A stretch of 64,000 bases of DNA, taken from Thermoplasmata archaeon (GTDB lineage: Archaea; Thermoplasmatota; Thermoplasmata; Lutacidiplasmatales; UBA184). The notes beneath the pieces were generated by a model. The model did not search any database and was not told the origin of the DNA. It saw only the letters and a program-made list of their open reading frames with translations. The translations under genes were made by a program, and so were the position numbers. Where the stretch lies: NCBI GenBank assembly GCA_022749815.1, contig JAKIWV010000001.1, positions 310,001 through 374,000 of the forward strand, written 5' to 3'. This document shows, one piece after another, positions 57,716 through 64,000 of the stretch (positions are counted from its first letter, which is position 1; every line of letters begins with the position of its first letter).

Positions 57716-58347
57716 CCGCCGAACGATGGGTGACGCCGCTCGACCGCCGTCTCCTCGACCGGCTCTCGACCGAGCCCAACCTCGTGCGGGCCGCCCGCGA
57801 GCTCGGGATCGGCCGGGACCGGGCCGTCTACCGGCTCGTCCGCCTCCGGCGGCTGTACGGAGGTCCGGTCGCCCGGAGCCGCAAGGGGGGAACGACGGCC
57901 GGTCGCACCGAACTCACCCCCCTCGGTCGGCAACTCCTCTATCGGAGCTTCGGGTCCCCTGCGCGGACGAACCGGTGGCGGGGGACCTACCAGCGCCTCC
58001 CCGGACCCCGGGTGGTCTTCACCGAGGGGACCGAGCTCGAAGTGGCGTTCCGGCATCGGGACGGTCAGGCCGTGACCGTCGAGGTCGACCCCGAAGCGAT
58101 CGTCGTCGGCCGCCGTCGGGCCGAGTTGAGCACCCGGAACGTTCTCCCGGCGACGGTCATCGCCGTGCGCGGGAGCCGGGGGGGCACGGCCGAACTGACG
58201 GCGCACTGGGGAGACCGGCCGGTCCGGGTCGCGCTCACGGCCGGTTCCGTCGATCGGCTCGGACTCCGGCCGGGCCGCCGCGCCTACCTGTTCCTGAAGG
58301 CCGTTGCGGTCCGCCGGTCGCCTACTCCCGGATCCCCTCGGAGGTGA
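57712..58347 (+). CDS. ModE-like regulator (wHTH plus TOBE-like domain)
   Basis: The 211-residue protein begins with a ModE/LysR-type winged helix ([36 protein letters not shown]). The second half ([20 protein letters not shown] and a [10 protein letters not shown] strand) matches a MOP/TOBE molybdate-binding fold. It should repress the transporter when Mo or W is bound. ATG 57712 overlaps wtpC (ATGA). The last 26 bp overlap radA in antisense. Confidence 0.85.
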   Translation: MTAERWVTPLDRRLLDRLSTEPNLVRAARELGIGRDRAVYRLVRLRRLYGGPVARSRKGGTTAGRTELTPLGRQLLYRSFGSPARTNRWRGTYQRLPGPRVVFTEGTELEVAFRHRDGQAVTVEVDPEAIVVGRRRAELSTRNVLPATVIAVRGSRGGTAELTAHWGDRPVRVALTAGSVDRLGLRPGRRAYLFLKAVAVRRSPTPGSPRR

Positions 58348-59323
58348 GGGAGATGACGGCCTCCCCTTCGGGGAGGTTCGGCGAGTCGATCAGGCGAGCG
58401 ATCCGCTTCGGCGGCTTCGATTTGCGGAGATAGATCCGGTAGGTCGCCGCGTGGGCGACGATGTTGCCGCCGATCGGCCGCGTCGGATCCCCGAACAGGA
58501 TGTCCGGCCGGGACGAGACCTGGTTCGTCACCACGATCGCCGCGTTGAACGTCGTGCCGAACCGGAGCAGCTCGTGGAGGTGCCGATTGAGGAACTGCTG
58601 GCGCGGCGCGAGCTCCCCTCGACCCATGTACTCGCTGCGGAAGTGCGCCGTGAGGGAGTCGACGACGATGAGCCGGATCGGCCGCTCCCGGGCCAGCTCC
58701 TGCGCCTTGCCGACGAGGAGCATCTGGTGATTGGAGTTGAAGGCGCGCGCGATGTGGATCTTGCCGAGCGCCTCGGTCGGGTCGAGGCCGACCGCCTTCG
58801 CCATGTCGACGATCCGTTCGGGACGGAACGTCGCCTCGGTGTCGATGTAGACGGTCTCCGAGGAGAGCCCACCGTGCTCAGGGGGCTGCTGGATGTTGAC
58901 CGCGATCTGGTGGGCGAGCTGGGTCTTTCCCGTGCCGAACTCGCCGGAGAACTCCGTGATCGCCTGGGTTTCGACGCCGCCGCCGAGGAGGTCGTCGAGC
59001 GACTTGGCCCCGGTCGAGACGCGACCCAGTTTCTGCCGGCGTTCGAGGAGGATGACGCCGCTCTCGAACCCTCCGACATCCGCCTGGCGTCGGGCTTCCG
59101 AGATGATCTTCTGGGCCGTGGCGGTGCCGATCTCGGCCGCTTCGGCCACGTCGCTCGGGGACGCGACGGCGAGTTCCATGAGGTCGGTGTAACCGGCCTC
59201 GCGGAGCTTATCGGCGATCGCCCCACCCACGCCGGGAAGGTCCTCGAGGGCGACGGCGGGCCGTGGCACGACGGCCTCCGGCTCGTCGGTCCCGGAGTTC
59301 CGGGCGCGTGGTTTGGCTGACAT
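58322..59323 (-). CDS. radA: DNA repair and recombination recombinase RadA
   Basis: A 333-residue archaeal RecA/Rad51 homologue. The N-terminus has a helix-hairpin-helix ([20 protein letters not shown]), then [13 protein letters not shown] (Walker A), [13 protein letters not shown] and [17 protein letters not shown] (Walker B). [20 protein letters not shown] is the L2 region. It forms filaments on ssDNA and drives strand exchange. ATG 59323; convergent with the ModE-like gene. Confidence 0.97.
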   Translation of the reverse strand: MSAKPRARNSGTDEPEAVVPRPAVALEDLPGVGGAIADKLREAGYTDLMELAVASPSDVAEAAEIGTATAQKIISEARRQADVGGFESGVILLERRQKLGRVSTGAKSLDDLLGGGVETQAITEFSGEFGTGKTQLAHQIAVNIQQPPEHGGLSSETVYIDTEATFRPERIVDMAKAVGLDPTEALGKIHIARAFNSNHQMLLVGKAQELARERPIRLIVVDSLTAHFRSEYMGRGELAPRQQFLNRHLHELLRFGTTFNAAIVVTNQVSSRPDILFGDPTRPIGGNIVAHAATYRIYLRKSKPPKRIARLIDSPNLPEGEAVISLTSEGIRE

Positions 59324-59393
59324 GGCCTCCGCAGCGGCGGCGGTCGGATAACGCCTGTGGAGAGGTCGTGAAACGGGTGGAAGATGCCCCGAA

Positions 59394-60377
59394 CTAGGGG
59401 AGGTTCGGCCCGGCGGGAACGGGGGCGAAGGGGACCCCGGTGAGGCGCTGGAACACCGTCGTGTAGAGTCGGCTCACCTCGTCCACGAGGAGCGGGGGCA
59501 GGGGCGGGATCGGCGGCTCCTCGCGGTGGGCGGTCCGGGCCGCCATGAGCTGGTCGTAGTAGCCGGTCGTCCGGTAGTGCTGGCGCACGAATTCCTTCGA
59601 GAAATCGACGATCCGGCCCCGCTCGTAGGCGCCCTTGTCCCAGAACCGGTCCTCGTCGGCGGTGCCGAACGTGTCGACGACCATGAGCCGGCCCTCCGCG
59701 TCGATGGCGAACTCCTTCTTTCCGTCGACGTGGATCAGGCCCCGGGGTGCGATCTCCTGTTCGATGCCCCGGTCGATCTTGAGGCAGATCTCCTGGATCT
59801 CATCCAACTGGCGTTGGTCGATCGCCGCGAGCTCCATCGCCTCCGCGAGGGGGAGGAGCCGGTCGACGGGCTCGAGCTTCGTCGTGAGCTCGAAGTGGGG
59901 GTGCGGAAGCTTCGCACCGTACTCGACGGGCTTCGCTTCGGGGAAGCCGAGCGCCTCGGGGAGCACGGCGCCGGCCTTGATCCGGTCCCAGATCGACCCG
60001 GCGACGTAGTACCGGACGATGACCTCGAGCGGGACGAAGTAGTTCTTCGGGCGCGGGCCGAGCGTTCTCGGTTTCGGCACCACCTGGACGCGGCGGACGC
60101 GCATCGAGGTCGACGAGGAGAGGCGGAGGAAATGATGCGGCACGCCGAGACGCGTGCACATGTCGAACCAGAAGGCGGCCGTGCGCGCGAGGGTCTCGCC
60201 CTTGAACGGGATCTCGCTCGGGATGTGCTTGTCGAAGACCGAGATATCGTCGGTGAACCGGAACTCGAGCTCGGTCGGAGAGACCTCGTAGATCTCCTTC
60301 ACCTTCCCCCGGCGAAGGTAGCGGGGTTCCGCCACGTCGGGCGACGGGACAGAGTCGGTGCGGGCGGCACGCGGCAT
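59394..60377 (-). CDS. purC: SAICAR synthetase
   Basis: The 327-residue PurC-family protein has [20 protein letters not shown] at the N-terminus, [20 protein letters not shown], then [15 protein letters not shown] and [19 protein letters not shown], which match conserved blocks. It condenses CAIR with aspartate using ATP. The family in archaea is often about 240-330 residues. It is 45 nt upstream of the antiporter on the same strand in the opposite order of transcription (antiporter first). Purine genes are scattered through the window. Confidence 0.94.
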   Translation of the reverse strand: MPRAARTDSVPSPDVAEPRYLRRGKVKEIYEVSPTELEFRFTDDISVFDKHIPSEIPFKGETLARTAAFWFDMCTRLGVPHHFLRLSSSTSMRVRRVQVVPKPRTLGPRPKNYFVPLEVIVRYYVAGSIWDRIKAGAVLPEALGFPEAKPVEYGAKLPHPHFELTTKLEPVDRLLPLAEAMELAAIDQRQLDEIQEICLKIDRGIEQEIAPRGLIHVDGKKEFAIDAEGRLMVVDTFGTADEDRFWDKGAYERGRIVDFSKEFVRQHYRTTGYYDQLMAARTAHREEPPIPPLPPLLVDEVSRLYTTVFQRLTGVPFAPVPAGPNLP

Positions 60378-60422
60378 GACGTCGCGTTCGACCCGGTCCG
60401 CCTACAATAGGCTTCGCGAAGC

Positions 60423-61817
60423 TTACGGAGCGAGGGGGGGGCCCGGGTCGGGGGCGGGAGGGGGCACCGGGCTCCTCCGCAGAGCGAACGGCCGGTCGTC
60501 GGGTGGGGGCTCCTCGCTCTCCGGATTGAGCAGGAGCGCGCGCGCCGGCAGACCCCCGGGCATGCGCGTTGCGAGGTCAGCCCGGCTCGCGGGCGTGCTG
60601 CGCCAGGCCCACAGCGCTCCCAGGGGAGCGATGATCGTCGTGACCAAGCCCACGAGCGCGATCGTGGTGAACAATCCGACGCTGAAGACTCCGTCGGCGA
60701 GGAGCAGCACCGCCATGGCAAGCTCGACCGCGCCCCGGCTGCTGAGCAGGAATCCCGCGGCGACGGAATCGGGGGCCGACAGTCCGAGGGCGCGCGCCAG
60801 GCCGGCGCCCGTACCGACTTTCGTGGCGATCGCCATCGCGAGCAGGACGCCCCACGCGCCGAGGGCGAGGAGCCCGCCCAACTGGCTCAGGTCCATCTCG
60901 ACCCCGACCAGCGCGAAGAAGAGCGGGACGAAAAACATCCAGTTCATCGTGCTGAAGATCGACAGGAACGCCTGATGCCGCTTGGAATCCCCCGTCGCCT
61001 GCGTGACGAGAAGGCCGGCATAGAACGCTCCGACGAGGAAGGTGAGCCCCAGCAGCTGGGAATAGAGCGCCGCGCCGAGCGCCATCGCCATCAGGACCGC
61101 GAAGCCGGCCTCCCGGGAGCGCAGGACCGAGGACATGCGATCCGGCCGCCGGCGCCACCAGCCGCTCTCCCGGACGAGCTTGAGCACGCGGCTGATCAGC
61201 AGCACGCCGGCGAGGAACAGACCGACCGAGACGACCGCCAGCGCGGCCGCGTAGAACGACGACCCGCCTCCCAGGGCCAGCTGGAGCAGGATCGCGAAGA
61301 CGGTCACGGCCGTGAGCTCGTTCACGAGGGCCGCCCCCATCACCAGGTTCCCGAGTCGCTGTCCCCCGATGCCGAACTCGGCGACCATGATGCCCATCAC
61401 GGGGAGGGCCGTGATCGACAACGTGAGCGCGGCGAACATGTCCGTGGTGACCGGCAGCCCGGGTTCCACCAGGGCGACGGCCACGGCGCCGAAGGCGAAC
61501 GGAAGCGCGAAGATCGCGACGCCCACGAGAGCGGTCCCGGCCTTCATCCGGGCGATCTCGTCGGGGTCGACGTGCAGCCCGGCCATGAACATGATGAAGA
61601 ATGTGGCGAGGATCTGGAGCCCCGTCAGCTCGGGGGTGAGCGACGTGAGGCCAATGTACGGGCCGAGGAGCGTGGGCCCCAGGAGGACGCCGACGATCAG
61701 CTGGCCGACGAGCGGGATGAGGCCGAGCCGGCCCGCGATCTCGCCGGCCACGATCGCGGCCGAGAGCAGGATGAAGAGCTGAACCAGGAACTCAGCTGAG
61801 GGCGGGAACAGGGGCAT
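60423..61817 (-). CDS. Cation:proton antiporter, CPA2/KefB-like
   Basis: A 464-residue integral membrane protein with about 12 TM helices: VQLFILLSAAIVAGEIAGRL, LIVGVLLGPTLLGPYIGL, FFIMFMAGLHVDPDEIARMK. GLIPLVGQLIVGVLLGPTLL and the downstream GVEMDLSQLGGLLALGAW match CPA2 transporters (KefB/NapA-type Na+ or K+/H+ exchange). A short cytosolic Pro-rich tail follows; no TrkA-N domain is attached. ATG 61817. Confidence 0.88.
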   Translation of the reverse strand: MPLFPPSAEFLVQLFILLSAAIVAGEIAGRLGLIPLVGQLIVGVLLGPTLLGPYIGLTSLTPELTGLQILATFFIMFMAGLHVDPDEIARMKAGTALVGVAIFALPFAFGAVAVALVEPGLPVTTDMFAALTLSITALPVMGIMVAEFGIGGQRLGNLVMGAALVNELTAVTVFAILLQLALGGGSSFYAAALAVVSVGLFLAGVLLISRVLKLVRESGWWRRRPDRMSSVLRSREAGFAVLMAMALGAALYSQLLGLTFLVGAFYAGLLVTQATGDSKRHQAFLSIFSTMNWMFFVPLFFALVGVEMDLSQLGGLLALGAWGVLLAMAIATKVGTGAGLARALGLSAPDSVAAGFLLSSRGAVELAMAVLLLADGVFSVGLFTTIALVGLVTTIIAPLGALWAWRSTPASRADLATRMPGGLPARALLLNPESEEPPPDDRPFALRRSPVPPPAPDPGPPLAP

Positions 61818-61896
61818 TCAAGCGATGAATTACGTCGGACGGCCTGTTTAAGTGTGTGGGAACGACGGCAGAGGCCCCCGGAGGGCCGGGGCTCCC

Positions 61897-62433
61897 TTAC
61901 AGGATCCGTGCGTGATGCGCCGTGATCGGTCGGAAGCCGAGCTTGGCGTAGAAGCGGCCGGCGATCTCGTTCTGCGCCGGAAACTCGACGGTGACGATCC
62001 CGGCGCCCCGCTCCTTCAGGTGGGCGATCGTGTGCTCGACCAGGTACTGGCCGGCGCCGTGCCGCCGATAGAGCGGCAGCAGGTAGATGTCGAGGATGAC
62101 CCCCTCCGCCTCGGGCATGTAGAACGGCCGCTCGCGGATCGCCGCGCGGACGACCCCGATGACCTTGTCCTTGTCGGGGCCGGTGCCCTCCGCTGCGATG
62201 ACGAGACACTTCGGGTTCTTGATCTCGGCTCGGAGGACCGCCTCGGCCTGCGCCTCTACGTCGGGCCGGACCTTCAGCATCGGGTCGAACTCCTCGTTCA
62301 ATCGCTTGAGGCGGACGATCAGGGGGATCAGCGCCGGCAGGTCGCTCTCGAGGGCCGGCCGCGCGTGGATCGGCGCGCCCGGTGCTCGGCTGTCGGGTCG
62401 GCTCTCGGATGCGGGGGGGGTGCTTCGCTTCAT
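61897..62433 (-). CDS. GNAT-family N-acetyltransferase
   Basis: The 178-residue protein has the GNAT core: HARPALESDLPALIPLIVRL, VIGVVRAAIRERPFY, LDIYLLPLYRRHGAGQYLVE (acetyl-CoA P-loop) and RFYAKLGFRPI. ATG 62433 overlaps the malic enzyme stop (ATGA), so it is co-transcribed. Substrate unknown. Confidence 0.9.
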   Translation of the reverse strand: MKRSTPPASESRPDSRAPGAPIHARPALESDLPALIPLIVRLKRLNEEFDPMLKVRPDVEAQAEAVLRAEIKNPKCLVIAAEGTGPDKDKVIGVVRAAIRERPFYMPEAEGVILDIYLLPLYRRHGAGQYLVEHTIAHLKERGAGIVTVEFPAQNEIAGRFYAKLGFRPITAHHARIL

Positions 62434-63860
62434 CGGGGGTTCCTGCGAGGAACGGGTTCGTCCGGCATCGGGTCGACGAGGCCGGAGCGCTGCAAGGCTT
62501 CGGTCAGAGCGGCGGGACGGGCCATCAAGGTTCGGGCCCGCTCATAGAACTCCTCCCGCGTCGCCCGGACCCGCGCGATGCCCAATCGGACGGCGCTTTC
62601 GGCGACGGCCGCCGCGACGTGCGGGAAGACCTCGCGCTCGTCCATCGTCGGCAGCAGGTGCTGGTCGGTGATCCCCCGCGTCGCCGTGCAGCGCGCCAGC
62701 TCCTGCGCTGCGGCGATCACGATCTCGTCGGGGATTGACCGGGCGCGAGCGTCGAGGACGCCCCGAAACACGCACGGAAAGATCAGCGAGTTGTTGACCT
62801 GGTTCGGGAAATCACCTCGTCCCGTCGCGACCACCGCGGCACCGGCGGCGCGGGCATCGGCGGGCCAGATCTCTGGCAGCGGATTCGCCAGCGCGAAGAC
62901 GATCGGATGAGGGGCCATCGACCGTACCCATTCCGGCCGGATCGTTCCGGGCACCGGCGTCGAGGCCGCGAGGATCACATCGGCGTCGGCCATCGCGTCC
63001 GACAGGTTTCCCTTCCGGCCCCCGCCGTTGGTCTCGAGCGCGATCCGGTACTTCCACCGGTTGCGCAGCTGCATCTCATCGAGGTCCTCCCGCTCGGCGT
63101 GAAGGACCCCGTGATGGTCCACGACGGTGAGCTGATGGGGTTCGTGTCCCAGCCGGATCAGGAGCCGGGCCGTGACGAGGTTCGCCGCACCGGCGCCGAG
63201 CAGGACGGTACGGGTCGATGACAGGGTTCGTCCGGTGAGCTCGAGGGCGTTGACCAGTCCGGCGAGCGTCGCGGCGGCGGTGCCGAGCTGGTCGTCGTGC
63301 CACACCGGGATCGGCAGCTTCCGCTGGAGCTCCTCCAGGACCTGGAAGCACTTCGGCGAGGCAATGTCTTCGAGATTGATCCCGCCGAAGGCCGGGGCGA
63401 TCCGCAGCGCGGTCTCGATGAGCGCCTCCGGAGTCGACACGTCCACCGGGAGGGGCACCGCGTCGACCCCGCCGAGGTACTTGAACAGCAAGGCCTTCCC
63501 TTCCATGACGGGGAGGGCGGCCTGGGGACCAACGTTGCCCAGCCCCAGTACCCGGCTCCCATCGGTGAGCACGGCGATCGTGTTCCACCGGCCGGTCAGG
63601 TCGAAGGCCCGTGCGGGGTCCCGCCGGATCTCCTGCGACACCGCGGCGATCCCGGGGGTGTACCAGAGGGAGAAATCGCGAAGGCTTCGTACCGGCACCT
63701 TCGCCACGGTTTCGACCTTCCCGCGGTAATACTCGGCGAGGCGCACCGCGCGCGCGCTCAGCGCCGCCGTCTGGTCCGCTTCAGACTCGGCCGTTTCCTC
63801 CGGCGGGGGAGAGGGAAGCGGAACCGACTTCCGGGAGCGCGGAGGCCTCGCCTCAACCAT
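62430..63860 (-). CDS. NAD(P)-dependent malic enzyme
   Basis: This 476-residue enzyme has the malic family blocks: VRSLRDFSLWYTPGIAAVSQ, AVLTDGSRVLGLGNVGPQAA, GGINLEDIASPKCFQV, PVWHDDQLGTAAATLAGLVN and VLLGAGAANLVTARLL (NAD loop). It decarboxylates malate to pyruvate. ATG 63860 is preferred over 63926 or 63887 because a TATA-like GGTTAAAAT at 63885-63893 lies about 28 nt upstream, matching the leaderless pattern seen elsewhere here. Confidence 0.93.
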   Translation of the reverse strand: MVEARPPRSRKSVPLPSPPPEETAESEADQTAALSARAVRLAEYYRGKVETVAKVPVRSLRDFSLWYTPGIAAVSQEIRRDPARAFDLTGRWNTIAVLTDGSRVLGLGNVGPQAALPVMEGKALLFKYLGGVDAVPLPVDVSTPEALIETALRIAPAFGGINLEDIASPKCFQVLEELQRKLPIPVWHDDQLGTAAATLAGLVNALELTGRTLSSTRTVLLGAGAANLVTARLLIRLGHEPHQLTVVDHHGVLHAEREDLDEMQLRNRWKYRIALETNGGGRKGNLSDAMADADVILAASTPVPGTIRPEWVRSMAPHPIVFALANPLPEIWPADARAAGAAVVATGRGDFPNQVNNSLIFPCVFRGVLDARARSIPDEIVIAAAQELARCTATRGITDQHLLPTMDEREVFPHVAAAVAESAVRLGIARVRATREEFYERARTLMARPAALTEALQRSGLVDPMPDEPVPRRNPR

Positions 63861-63884
63861 GGGTGGGTCTAGCACCACGGGGCC

Positions 63885-63893
63885 CATTTTAAC
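63885..63893 (-). promoter_or_regulatory. TATA box for malic enzyme operon
   Basis: GGTTAAAAT on the minus strand is centred about 28 nt before ATG 63860, which decides the start and suggests a leaderless mRNA. Confidence 0.5.
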
Positions 63894-64000
63894 CGTTTGG
63901 TCAAAAGCGAACCTCCCCATCGACAAATGCCGACTCCCGGGGTCGGGGACGGGCGCCGGAGGCTACGCGCCGTCGACCGGGAGCTCGGAAGAACCTCGAG

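Overview
The window looks like chromosomal DNA of a GC-rich archaeon, most likely from the Thermoplasmatota. It encodes the archaeal replicative polymerase D large subunit, RadA, an archaeal-type FtsZ, PurP and a Pop5-like RNase P subunit. It also has type IV pilin-like surface proteins and TATA-box promoters about 25-35 nt before start codons, which implies many leaderless mRNAs. Genes are packed tightly, with frequent ATGA/GTGA overlaps. Long opposite-strand open frames are common here because of the high GC and were not called.

Layout. 1-10.2 kb (minus): two tandem STAND-type ATPase/TPR proteins, then gcvT-purP, then a three-subunit molybdenum hydroxylase operon (FAD, [2Fe-2S], Mo). 10.3-11.2 kb (plus): a divergent winged-helix regulator and a small conserved-looking protein. 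11.2-15.5 kb: an irregular tRNA-Arg(UCG)-like gene, DNA polymerase D large subunit and a pilin-like protein. 15.7-22.4 kb: a surface-glycan cluster with a processive GT2 glycosyltransferase, a TIM-barrel glycoside-hydrolase-like membrane protein, a UTP-sugar nucleotidyltransferase and a UDP-sulfoquinovose-synthase-like enzyme. 22.5-25.0 kb: a SufR-like regulator, an SDR and a QueA-like protein in one operon.

25.0-43.5 kb is accessory DNA of visibly lower GC, interrupted only by ftsZ and a Pop5-like gene. It has a VapC-type pair with an unusually long antitoxin and two transposons that each pair a SWIM-zinc-finger transposase with a divergent AbrB-like gene. It also contains a 12.8-kb integrated element (30668-43478). 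That element lies between two exact 15-bp repeats. The left repeat is inside the 3' end of the Pop5-like gene and the right repeat still carries that gene's apparent original last codons. Paired arm-type repeats about two helical turns apart sit just inside each end. The cargo includes a BamHI-like restriction-modification pair, a DGQHR (DndB-like) protein, a class II tRNA with a UCC (Gly) anticodon, small zinc-ribbon proteins, a radical SAM enzyme, a HAD phosphatase plus four-helix membrane protein, and an orotate-PRTase-like protein. I recognise no integrase.

43.5-64 kb returns to core genes: a large pilin-like protein, purH, an SDR with a cysteine-less thioredoxin, mutY, a GlcD-type FAD oxidase, a degenerate receiver protein, a candidate structured RNA with its own TATA box, and a zinc-ribbon protein. 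These are followed by hutH, nickel SOD with its maturation peptidase, a tungstate/molybdate ABC transporter with a ModE-like regulator and operator, radA, purC, a cation:proton antiporter, a GNAT enzyme and malic enzyme. The Mo/W transporter fits with the molybdenum hydroxylase at 6.7-10.2 kb; gcvT, purP, purH and purC reflect folate/purine metabolism.
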